A DNA stretch of 64,000 bases from Coffea arabica (Eukaryota; Streptophyta; Magnoliopsida; Gentianales; Rubiaceae). Positions 48,456 through 58,689 of this stretch are shown in pieces; positions within the stretch are counted from its first letter, which is position 1, and each line of letters starts with the position of its first letter. The stretch spans positions 23,382,501 to 23,446,500 of the forward strand of contig NC_092323.1 of the NCBI RefSeq assembly GCF_036785885.1, written 5' to 3'. Under the pieces are notes generated by a model, which had not been told where the DNA came from, did no database searches, and saw nothing but the letters and a program-made list of their open reading frames with translations. Both the position numbers and the translations under genes were made by a program.

Positions 48456-51042
48456 TAGACAATACTTGCCCTCAAGCATTTCGGAGCTCAGAAGTACAAC
48501 CAAGAGAGCAGAGGTCATATAATAGTCTATACTAACACAAGCATCTAGGGTCCCTGACAATATCACCAAAAGTAGAACACACCGGACATGTTGTAATTCA
48601 AAGAGTATATACGAATACTAGGAACGCTCAATTCAACATCACGGAATGCCATTACCATAGGCTTGCACATTTATCACATCTCCACCCTTTAAAAGTGAAC
48701 TAAACACATAAATCAAAGGGACTTTGATAGGGTTGTAACGGGGCTCAGGTGAAAGGCGGGCCAAGAAGGTATGGATAGGGGGTAAAGTGTCAAGAGAATG
48801 TGCGAAACTCACCAATAACCACAGTGCTCTACTGGAGGAGTTTCACTAACAAGGCAGTTTCCACTTGCTGTACACCCTGTACAAGTGCCCCAAATTTTTT
48901 TTTTTTTTTTTTTTAGTCGGCTCGCAAGGCGTGGGCACGCCTTGTAGCCCATAGTCCTCTGGTCACAAGGTCTCTTCATGAAATTTTTTTTTTTTTTCAA
49001 GAGACAGTCCTGTAAGGCGTGGGCACGCCCTGTAAGCCGAAGTCCTCTGGTCAGTGACCTTTTCCAATTTCCCCTCCTTTACACAAAGATAGCATCATAT
49101 AGCTCCTAATCTAACAGCACTTTCAACCCCAAAGTCGTTTGCTTTGCACAAATGGTGGATTTCAGACATCCCTTGACAACACAGGGATAAAAAAAAGAAA
49201 GTTTAAAGAGGTCTCGGGTTAACAAACACGGATATCAACCAGAAACGAAGGACAGAAGCTCAAGTTGGTTCGCTATTGGGATATAAAATGAGGGCTTGAT
49301 TTTTTAGATAGCGGAAGAGGGTTAAATCCTAAATGCCCTTATCATTTCAAATGCACTCAGTTCATCAAAATGCGGTCTTGACATGTACAAAATAGCAAGT
49401 TCTAGAATGTTCATACCATGTGCGATACCCACTTAATCAAACAAAATAGAGCGAACAAGAATAAAATGCTCAAGTAAGGCTCAAAAGCTCCCCAAGAGTT
49501 ACAAAAATGGGTGAATTCCAGTATACTCAACATTCGATGACATTGCCAAGGGAAACAAAATGCACGGCTAGCATATACGACCACATACCCACTCACTTTG
49601 ATTATGTCATTCATCACAGCAACATGCCCCAACACTAACAAGCATAAAAATAACCAAAAAGGCGACTAACTACAATGTTTTTTCATTTTTTCCATTTTTT
49701 CTGTCGTCTTTTTTTCTTTTTTCTTTTTTTTTAAGTAACAAAGCAAAAAGAAAGAACTAATGAAAAAGAAAGTAATGGAAACCACTCCCCCCACACCTAA
49801 AACCTACATTGTCCTCAATGTAACCTAGAAAAATAAATTGCAAGGGCAGAGGGAGCGAAAACTTCCCTGACTACTGAAAAGGTGCGCCCGGAGCCTAAGG
49901 AGGCGGCGGATGCGCCGGCTGGAAGCCAATATGAGCATAGTAAGCTGCTTGATTCTCTGCCTGAATGCGGGCGAAAACCTGGAGCGCCATAAGCCGGCCA
50001 TCTATTCTTGCCAGTTGGGTGTTGAGTTCATGAAGACCCACTTGGAGGTCCGGGTAGCGGGGGTCTCCAGCAGGGGGAGGATGAGAGGAGGACGGACCCG
50101 CCTGGTCCGGATGGGGCGGCGAGTCAGTGGAGGGTGCAGTGTTAGGCACCCGAGGCCGCGGCCCGCCCTCACCAGGAGGCGTAAACTGATAAACATCGTC
50201 CACTTTGAAAATAACCCTCAAACGAAATTTTTTTTTTCTTTTCATTCGCAGGAGAGATAATCACCAAGAAGAAAGAAAGAAAATGAACAACTAGAAATAA
50301 AACCAAAAACTAAAGAAAACTAAAAACACTAGCACCCCATTAGGCCCCCCACACCTATAGGACACATTGTCGTCAATGTGACAAATAACCAACAAGAGTG
50401 GGTGATAGGACAGCAACACTTCCCTGAAATCCGGTCAAAGAGGTGGACGAGGCGCAGCTGGAGGAGGAAAACCAGTATGATGCAGAAATTGCGCCAAATT
50501 CTGTGCTATGCCAGCTACATTGGCATCAACGTTGACCATGCGAGCCTCCAAAGCCCGAACCTGGAAAATTAAGAAGAGAGGAAGAAATGAGCTGAAATCG
50601 CGTTTCTGACGCTTTTATTGGGACACAGAAAACGCGATTTAAAACGCGCCTTAAACTCGCGTTTTCTGAGTCGCGTTTCCTTCACAAATCTTGCAGGAAT
50701 TAAAACGCGACTGGAAACGCGCCTTCAACTCGCGTTTTCTAAGTCGCGTTTCCTGCAGAAATCTTGCAGGAATGAAAACGCGACTGTGTAGGTAAACGTG
50801 ACTCTGAGTCGCGTTTACGATGTCGCTCTCTCTCTTTTTTTTTTTTTTTTTTTTTGCAAGGCGTGAGCACGCCTTGTAACCCCTACTCTTCTGTCCAACA
50901 CCACAAAAGCAACCAAAACATTAAGATAAAACTGAAAAATCATAAAGTAAGGAAAAATGATCACAACTAATATTGTAATCCTTGGGTTGCCTCCCAAGCA
51001 GCGCATTTCTTTAATGTCTTTGGCTAGACATAGCACCACTCT
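48456..51042. other. Element B non-coding 3' interior with palindromes and CpG-rich repeats
   Basis: No RT or integrase. The region holds repeated AGGCGTG(G/A)GCACGCC palindromes next to poly-T runs (48924-48945, 49011-49034, 50856-50877). It also holds two extra polypurine-like blocks, and two tandem 73-bp CpG-rich units at 50642-50787 with alternating AAACGCG and CGCGTTT. One possible small coding frame is listed separately. Confidence 0.6.
49895..50245 (-). CDS. Hypothetical 116-residue Pro-rich protein of element B
   Basis: Minus-strand frame from MKRKKKFRLRVIFKVDD to GFQPAHPPPP. It has a basic start, a Pro/Ser-rich middle and a likely helical segment (LHELNTQLARIDGRLMALQV) before a Pro tail. 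A related helical-plus-proline segment occurs nearby on the same strand at about 50440-50570 (LEARMVNVDANVAGIAQNLA...HTGFPPP). This suggests a duplicated module between the polypurine-like blocks. I do not recognise a family. It may be a residue of the missing downstream coding region rather than a real gene. Confidence 0.3.
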   Translation of the reverse strand: MKRKKKFRLRVIFKVDDVYQFTPPGEGGPRPRVPNTAPSTDSPPHPDQAGPSSSHPPPAGDPRYPDLQVGLHELNTQLARIDGRLMALQVFARIQAENQAAYYAHIGFQPAHPPPP

Positions 51043-53521
51043 TTAGTCTGAATGTAATTGAATTTTTCTTATAATTGGTGGCCCTCCTCCAGGATCCACA
51101 TGGCCATTGAGTGCAACTTTTTTCCTAAATTTTCTCTCCATTTTTACCTCATGAATTGCTTTCATCCTATAGGACTTGTTCGCAGCAACCTTGAATTTAC
51201 CCCTATAAGCAAACTTAGAAAATTCTTGCACAGAGGGATTAGAGGTATACATAGCAAACACAGAATGAGAGTTAACAGGATGTTTCATTGTATCAAAAAT
51301 ATTAAAGTGGACTATTTCTCCATCAAATTCCATCGTGAGAGTACCCTTACTAACATCAATTTTAGTTTGGGCAGTACTAAAAAATGGTCTTCCTAATATA
51401 ATGGGTGATGGATTTGGGGTACTTCTATCATCCATGTAAAGCACATAAAAATCAGCATGAAAAATTAATCCATCTACTTGCACTAAAACATCCTCAACTA
51501 TCCCATCCGGATAAGCACATGTACGATCAGCCAATTGAATTATTATCCCCGTTTCTTTTAAAGGTCCTAAATTTAGGGAATCATAGATTGACTTAGGCAT
51601 CACATTAATAGAAGCTCCTAAATCTATCATGGCATTTTTTATACTAGAATGACCAATCTTACAGGGGATAGCAAACATACTTGGATCTCCGCATTTGGGT
51701 GGGAGTTTCCTTTGTAGTACAGCTGATACATTCTCTCCTACCATCACTCTTTCATCACCCCTTAGCTTTCTTTTGTTAACGCACAAGTCTTTCAAGAACT
51801 TTGCGTACTTGGGTACCTGTTTGATCGCGTCCAATAGGGGGATGTTTACTTGAATTTTGCGGAACACATCCAGGATTTCTTTTTCCTTTTCTGCCCTCTT
51901 TGTCTTTTCCAACCTGCAAGGAAAAGGAGCTATATTAGATTTAATAGGGATCGAAGGAATAGACGTTACCTTAGCCTCTTCGCGAATGCGCCCTTCCTCT
52001 TCAATCTCCTTTTTTATCTCCTCCTCACTTTTGCTTTTCGAATTTATCAATTTAGGTCCATCCACCTCTTTGCCACTCCTTAATGTCATGGCACTTACAT
52101 TTCTGGGATTTACTTCAGGTTGTGAGGGTAACTTTCCATAAGCGTAGGACTCCAAGCGATTGATGGCAGTTGCCATTTGGCTTATTCGAGCCTCCATATC
52201 CTTCATGCCTGCTTTTGTGTCCTGCTGGAACTGAGTGGTGCTCATGGTTAAGGCTCTAGTTTCTTGCTGGAGTTGAGCCATATTTGTGGTCAATGACCTG
52301 GTCTCTTGCTGGAGCTGGGCGGTAGTCGTAGCCAGACTCTTGACAATATCCTCCAAGAAACTTCCCGAGTTGGAGGATGAGGGTTGCGGTTTTGATTGCC
52401 ATGGTTGCTGAAATCCTGGTGGACGATTGGAGAATGCATTTTGTGGCCTATTTCCATAGCTGAAATTGGGATGATCTCTCCAACCCGGATTGTACGTGTT
52501 GGAGTATGGATCGTATTGCCTATGAGGCGCGGGCACGCCTCCAGCCATGTTCACTTGTTCAGCCCCATTCTCTTGCAATATAGGGCATGAGTCAGTAGGG
52601 TGACCCATATTTGTACAGATTCCACAGGCCTTTACTTGGGGCACATTCCCCACAGCTAATTGTCGAACAACGGATGTGAGCTCCGACAACTGTTGCTGAA
52701 TAGATGTCGACTCCACCTCATTAACCCTGCGGGTAGGGTTACTCTCACGGAAGCCAAACTGTTGAGAATTCTCTGCCATAGCTTCAATGAGCAGTCATGC
52801 TTCCCTAGGGGTCTTATTTGCCAGTGCTCCCCCACTCGCAGCGTCGATGATACTCCTATCAGTTGATTGGAGTCCTTCATAGAAATATTGGATTAACAGT
52901 TGTTCACTAATTTGATGCTGTGGGCATCTAGTGCACAACTTGTTAAACCTTTCCCAATAGTCATACAAGGACTCCCCGGGATACTGTTTAATGCTGCAGA
53001 TTTCCTCCCTCAAACTCGCAGCCCGGGATGCAGGGAAGAATTTCTCCAAAAACTTCTTTTTCAACTGTGCCCATGTGGTAATGCTACCTACTGGTAGGTA
53101 ATACAGCCAATCTTTAGCTGCATCCTTGAGAGAGAACGGAAAGGCTCTCAGTCTAATTTGCTCTTCAGTGACCCCAGGAGGTTTCATACTAGAGCAAACC
53201 ACCTCGAACTCCTTAACGTGCTTGTGGGGTTCTTCACCAGAGAGACCATAGAAAGAAGGTAAGAGGTGAATCAGCCCCGACTTCAGTTCGAAAGCAGTAT
53301 TCTCAGCCAGAGTGGGGAATGTGATGCATAAGGGCTGGTGAGTCAGCTTCGGGGCAGCCAGCTCCCTTAATGTTTGAGTGTTGGCCATGCTTACTTCGTC
53401 TTCTACCGATTCGTTTGCAATAAATAAGGGCCCTTCTTTTCGCTTCTTGGTCTCTTGCCTCCGCCTACGCGCTGCCTTCTCAACCTCAGGATCGTATACT
53501 AATTCACTTGTGCGAGAAGAA
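51043..53521 (-). pseudogene. Element B gag-protease, one nonsense codon, 5' truncated
   Basis: One minus-strand frame with a single TGA at 52795-52797 (in ...TPREA*LLIEAM). The N-terminal part has the Athila/Tat-type gag core (LLPSFYGLSGEEPHKHVKEF, IRLRAFPFSLKDAAKDWLYY, PGESLYDYWERFNKLC). Then come a CGICTNMGHPTDSC zinc knuckle and a Gln-rich coiled region. The C-terminal part is a retropepsin-like domain (MIDLGASINVMPKSIYDSL) that has D-L-G where active enzymes have D-S/T-G. The frame stays open upstream of the Met at 53388 (VYDPEVEKAARRRRQETKK) up to about 53521, where A-LTR sequence begins, so the gag start is cut off. No polymerase domains follow. Confidence 0.85.
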
Positions 53522-54211
53522 CGGGTGGAATTAGGGGTTGCCTTTTATACCTTTGGAAAGTTGGGAATGTCTAGTTTCAAATGCCACTGACGACACTTGA
53601 TTTCAACATCGGAGCACAGAGTTATGGACGAAACAAGAAGGCTGTCTGAGCATTACGGGAAAATTTTTCCAAGTTTGCTAACTTTGTGAGATTTATCCAT
53701 TTGACCAACCAAACCTCAATATTTTTCGATGAAACTTTATACACCATCTACACAACATATAAACATCATATACAAGCCATTAAAACCTCAAAATTCCGTA
53801 AAAAGATGCACAATCATAACAGGGGCAGAATTGGAAACTTTACATCTATGCATTCCTTGAAGTTTATACTAGCTATGCACCACTAATCTACCAATTTGAG
53901 CACTAAACCAATATTAAATCCATTATCAAGCATCATATCAGCCATCAACCCAAGAGTGGGAGTTCATAGAGCCCACATTCAAAATTTTCTAACAATAACA
54001 AGCCACCCACATGGATATCTAAGCTCATAAGTGTAAATCAACTTCCATAGGCCAAGAATTTGAGAATTGATCGCCATTTACTTGTGTTGGTGAACAAGAC
54101 AGAATTTTCGGCCTTCCTTACTGCAAAATGAACCGTGAAAAGCTCCCCCTTTTTAGCTAGATACAATCCCCAAGTGTTCAACTAGGTGTAGTTCAATTTT
54201 GGTTTGATTTG
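53522..54211 (-). repeat. Extra piece of element A LTR inside element B
   Basis: Nearly identical to 42618-43304, the part of A's 5' LTR next to B, and clearly more distant from the 3' LTR of A (33177-33862). It ends at the same GATTTG|TGACAGG junction with a B LTR. Segment 53522-55636 is therefore a second copy of the A-LTR/B-LTR junction region, not an independent insertion. Confidence 0.9.
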
Positions 54212-55636
54212 TGACAGGTGCCGAACCTGCACAATAATAAATACCTACTCAAGAAAATTACAAATTTTGTATATAGCGGTGAGTAGGATCGAATCCACAG
54301 GGAGCAGGTAGGAAATTATTTCTTTCCAAATCCGTAGAACAGAATTGGGGGATTTTCAATGGGAGGCACACAAATAAAATAAAATAAAACAAACAAAATT
54401 CAAAACTAACTCACAAAGCACAATTCAATAAAAATAGCAATTAACAAAAGTTCTACCCAAAGGATCAACTGCTCAGGCACGGTCCAATTAAATGCTCATC
54501 GATGCAAAGATATATCACCCATTTATCACTAGGTTGGTTATAGCCATCAATAAGCTCTGACAACCAGCTCTTCCTTACTTTTTCGACAGTCAAGGTACGA
54601 CCATTGACTGCTTCTCTAACCAGATAACAACTCTAGGTACGACCGTAGGAATTTAATTATCCAATTGCATTAAAGCTAGAAGAACCCAACCCTAACCAAT
54701 AAACACGCTAAGAAGGTTTATTTAAATTAGATCTTGCGTTTCCCCATCATAAAGCCAATTATGGTGGTTACCACGGGGCGCTAACTAAATGAGCAATTAC
54801 GGATTCTATTTAATTAACGTGGCAGTAGGCTATTAAATTAAATCAAATACCCGGCCGTTGATATTCAATTAATCAAATACCCATGAACAATTAATTCAGG
54901 AAACGCACGAATAGCAATTAATTGGAGGAAATAATGAAGATTCGGTTAGATCTCACAGATATTATGGACCGCGCCTTCGCGTCAACCTTTGGGTAGAGGA
55001 GGAAATTAGCCGCTGCTCATCGTGTCAATCCCGCGTGATTTAGTTGAGTACATTCAATTGATTTCCGAAGAATTGGAAAAACACAAGAGGAATCTCACGG
55101 AATTTAGAAGAGTCAAAAGCAAACAGTGAAAAAGGGTTTCCGTTGTACAGAGCCCAGATGCAATCCGCAGAAATATTCAATGCCTGGCCACTAGCCGCAG
55201 GCGAAACAAAAGTAAAAGAAAGAAACAGGAGAAAGCGTCTGACCCTCACTTTCTTTTGGGAAAAGTAAAACTAAAACTAAGAAAAAGATCATCTCAATCT
55301 TGCTTTGTCCTTTTCTTTTTATAGCCGCCGTCCAAGAAGAGTCAAAGAAGGAAACGTCTTGTGCAAAGCCTAGTGTTGTCTCCAGAGTTCTGATCCCACG
55401 CTCCGGGTTCACGTGGACCACGGTCCGTCTTTTGGTTTCGTCCACCTTCCAAGGCGTGGCCACACCTTGGAACGGTAAGTCTTCTGGAAATTCACCCCGC
55501 GAGATCATTTTTAATGCCGATCACCTATAATTCATACCAATGTGAAATATGAGTTAGACCTCAGTACTTAGCACAGTAAATATCTAAAATTAGACCGAAA
55601 TAACACTGCAAAATGTGCCAAATAACTGTTCTATCA
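54212..55636 (-). repeat. Element B second LTR (1425 bp)
   Basis: The uninterrupted LTR, almost identical to 43305-48441 without C. It lacks an adjacent primer site because A-LTR sequence follows instead of B's 5' interior. A 22-bp palindrome centred on GTGGCCAC in the left LTR (48254-48275) has one change here (about 55449-55470). Confidence 0.92.
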
Positions 55637-55641
55637 ATTTG

Positions 55642-56347
55642 GTTGAGATTTGGTGCAAGAATTCGGAGTAGAAAGTGATGGAGCAAGGCTGGTTATTTTC
55701 TTTCCCTTGGCCGGCTGTTCTTGGAGTGAGGAAAGGGAGTGTTTGCTCAAATAAAGCTTTCTTAAGAACCTTTAATGTGTGGCTCAAGTTGGTGCAAAAG
55801 TCAACTCTTTAATAGTGCGCGTACGCCCGCGTTTTGTACTCGATTCCTCTCGCGTTCATTTCACTAGTGCACTAAACCTTTAATGCACTCATAATCATAT
55901 TCATATTATTTACTCTTAATTATCCCAAAATAAGGGTCTAAAGTCCCTCAATTATATCGCGCGTGTAAAACGCGTATCTCCAAATTAAGCGCGTTAAAGC
56001 GAAACTTCCAAGAAATTCTTATAATAGTGGTACTAATAACTATCACTTGAGTATTTAAACATAAAATACCTATCTTAAGTCCATCCTGCAAGTCTCTAAT
56101 TTTCCAAGTTTATAGTATTCTCGAATCGATTATTGACCCCAATCGCGTATTCACTATTTTCAATTAACGAGCTTCCAAAAATTAAATTTTGAAACGAGTC
56201 ACTTTAAAATATAACGAAACTATAATTTCCATGTAATCAGGTCTAAAGTGGTTTAAAAAAAATAATATTCGGATTAAATGGGCAGTTAAATATTTAAATA
56301 ACTTGAAGTGGAATTTTAAAATAATAAAAATTTTGTAAGATATCACA
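55642..56347 (-). repeat. Element A 5' LTR, second part
   Basis: Continues the A LTR after element B and ends TATCACA next to the CCATT duplication. Matches 33863-34571. Confidence 0.92.
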
Positions 56348-57014
56348 CCATTGAACCGAGCTGTTTCGCTAATTAGATCATTTCTGCAAATGACCCGTTG
56401 ACTTTTCAACAGCTCAGCGATTCAACCGGATTAAATCAGAAACCCAGCCGGTTTTGTGGACAAACTGGTTTTGAGGAAAAAAAATCTTTCCAAACCTTTG
56501 CTTGGATTCGAACCTAAGACATTTAAGTAAGTTTATGATATACTCACCACCAAACCACTTTGTCACATGTTAATTAATTACCATTCTTATACTATATGAA
56601 CGTTTTGTCAATTTTATCTTTATTTTTTTTATTTCTCCAAAACAAATTTATTTGAAATCTTTTAATAAAAGCTTATGACCCCTAAATTATATAAATTATT
56701 AAATAGATTTCAAAAATAACATATTACATAATTTATTTTAAAGACAAATATTATTTTTAATAATTTTTTGCACTTAAAATTTGTAAGTTACCTAGATAAT
56801 TACACTAAACATATAAAATTTTACACTTGAAATTTGGTGGATTACTAATTAAATTTATGTTTTGCTGATTCTTATATGAATTAAATATTCTATAGCAAAT
56901 TAAATTAAATGAACATTTGTTATGACATTGTTTATTACAATTTATATCATATATCCTATATCAAAAATTATAAGACATAATATTTAAATATATATTAGTG
57001 AACCGCTGGTTCAA

Positions 57015-57468
57015 ACCCAACTCCTTTGAGTAAGTGAGCGATTCAAAGTCTAAGACTTTAGAACAATCAGAAAGGATGAGTGAGGGCAGCGATTAGTCAT
57101 TACTTGATCACCTTCACTCACTTTCTATACGAGAAATTCGTTTATGGAAAAGATGGTGTAGAGAAATGATGAGATGGTGCTGGGCCCTTTCCCTAGGCGA
57201 AAGGACTATGCCCTCCATGAAGGGCACGACCCTTACCTGCTCGCACTCACTTACTCGTCAGAAAGGAAAGCATAACTTCGGACCTTCTGTTGTTAACATC
57301 GGCTAGACAGTATAGGCTCTGGCAACTTTCAAAACCTCCAATGAGATTGTCAGTCAGCGGATGGTCCTACTATGACAAAGCTCACGAGGTTTTTTGTATA
57401 CTTTTTCTGCCCACCGCCCCGGTTCTAAGCCAACCCTTACTTATCTATTGCCATCCGCCACCCATACT
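57015..57468. other. 454-bp foreign insert, possibly organellar DNA
   Basis: A segment of visibly higher GC interrupts repeat Y. It is flanked by an exact 9-bp direct repeat CTGGTTCAA (57006-57014 and 57469-57477). The inverted Y copy is uninterrupted at the same place. The ends are not inverted repeats. The composition (GGGCAGCGATTAGTC, CCTCCATGAAGGGCACGACC) recalls plant mitochondrial DNA, but I cannot confirm the source. Confidence 0.45.
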
Positions 57469-57582
57469 CTGGTTCAACCACTCACCCACTCTGATTCAAC
57501 CATTCACCCACTGGTTGAACCAGTGACCCGTTGACCCACCTCCTTCGCCGGTTTCCTCTCCAAGTCGAGTTTAATAACTATG

Positions 57583-57776
57583 GTTTGGAAAGATTTTTTT
57601 CCTCAAAACTGGTTTGTTCACAAAACCGGCCGGGTTCCCGGTTGAATCGCCGGGCCGTTGAAAAGTCAACGGGTCATTTGTAGAAACGATCTAATTAGCG
57701 AACCGACCCGGTTCAATGGCTGGTTCTCCGGGTTGACCGGTCAAACCGCCGGACCGGGCCAAGTTTAATAACTATG
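57583..57776 (-). repeat. Repeat Y, third partial copy
   Basis: The CCGG-rich terminal part of Y, abutting the end of the main Y copy. It runs from GGTTTGGAAAG to GTTTAATAACTATG, inverted relative to 56352-56490. It shows that Y copies are clustered head to head here. Confidence 0.65.
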
Positions 57777-58689
57777 ATCAATAGTTAAAACTAGCCGAAT
57801 TTCATAAATTTTCAAATTAGTGGTAGTTTCACTGCTTGTTCCATATCAGAGTTTAGATATCTTATGAATAAAATGTATAGATTCAATTGCCAACAGTTCT
57901 CACATCTCAAATTTCTCTATTTTCTTTTTCTTTTCTTTATGTAACATATATGTATTTTAGCTGTTGTGGACCAAATCTCAGGATAATGTATTTATTTGAG
58001 TGCAATAAATGAATTAATTTTGGATAATGGAAGGAAGGCCAAGTGAGCCACTACATAATCATAGATCAAAGGCAACAATCTCACTTAAGAGGCAAACAAT
58101 AACATTTGACCAATTTGGTGTTCCATTTCCTATTCTTTTCCTCCACAGAAGTACAATGATTACTAAATCTTCCGTCTAGAAATAACTCTAAATGATACTT
58201 GTCAAGAATTACATCTCAAAAATAGAGATTTTTTTGACCGTAAGTTGCATCATTCCTTTAAAATGCAACATAATAGAGCCCTATCATACATTCAAGTTCC
58301 ATCATTCTTTTCGATGTCATCCATGCATAACCATCTGATATTTGTTGCATTTTAAACTTTTTTATTTATTAGTTACTTCCAACTTTTTTCAGGTTTTGAA
58401 TGCCCAACTTCATCTTATATTTCGCTTCATCTTATGACTCCAATTTTCAAAAAGATGATGAGATAATTCTCAATGGTGCAACAATATTTCTATTTGCATC
58501 AGAAGCGGAACAATACGATGGCCTTTTTATCAAAGTACTTTGCCGCAACGAAGATATGTCAGGTTGAAAATGAATGTAGGAGCTAATAACAGGTCACCCT
58601 CTATGTATATATATTGGAGAATTATCAAATAATAGTTGATAATTTCATGATGACTTTATGAAATCCTTGTGTTATTAAAATTTCCACAA
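57777..58689. other. Intergenic DNA, nothing recognised
   Basis: AT-rich spacer without clear features. It may include the decayed 5' part of the Harbinger transposase gene that follows. Confidence 0.4.

Larger units (their letters stand above)
43305..55636 (-). mobile_element. Element B: Athila/Tat-type gag-protease-only LTR element, rearranged
   Basis: Inserted in the 5' LTR of A with the 5-bp duplication ATTTG (43300-43304 and 55637-55641). LTRs on the coding strand read TGATAGAACAG...GGCACCTGTCA. Each is 1425 bp once insertion C is removed. The internal region has a gag-protease frame (51043-53521), then about 2.6 kb without RT, RNase H or integrase. It is thus non-autonomous. The primer-site end of the interior is missing: a piece of A's LTR (53522-54211) lies between gag and the right LTR. 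Confidence 0.85.
30764..56347 (-). mobile_element. Element A: Ty3/gypsy chromovirus (Tekay/Del-like), with nested insertions
   Basis: A full-length LTR retrotransposon on the minus strand, flanked by the 5-bp duplication CCATT (30759-30763 and 56348-56352). LTR ends are TGTGATGTC...GGCGTCACA on the coding strand. The 3' LTR is 30764-34571. The 5' LTR is 40311-56347, split by element B. The primer site and polypurine tract are both present (40297-40308 and 34572-34585). The gag-pol gene has integrase after RT/RNase H and a chromodomain-like C-terminus, which defines a chromovirus. The LTRs differ visibly, so the insertion is not recent. Confidence 0.93.
30702..57582 (+). mobile_element. Repeat Y, MITE-like copy split by the nested retrotransposons
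   Basis: It begins CATAGTTATTAAACCCGA at 30702. It resumes after the LTR element at 56348 and ends ...GTTTAATAACTATG at 57582. The two ends are therefore inverted (CATAGTTATTAAACYCGA). The interior is the CCGG/GGTCAAC-rich end, the tRNA-like segment and an AT-rich middle. A 454-bp foreign segment at 57015-57468 interrupts it. The native size without insertions is about 0.8-0.9 kb. It is non-coding. Confidence 0.65.

Noticed and set aside
52512..52540. GGCGCGGGCACGCC in the gag of element B as a further member of the palindrome set
   Set aside because: It encodes gag residues (AGGVPAPH), lacks the flanking T run and shared tail, and is an imperfect match.
43300..55641. CRISPR-like or tandem-array interpretation of the repeated blocks in 42-56 kb
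   Set aside because: All repeats are explained by LTR copies, nested insertion and one junction duplication; there are no short regular repeats with spacers.
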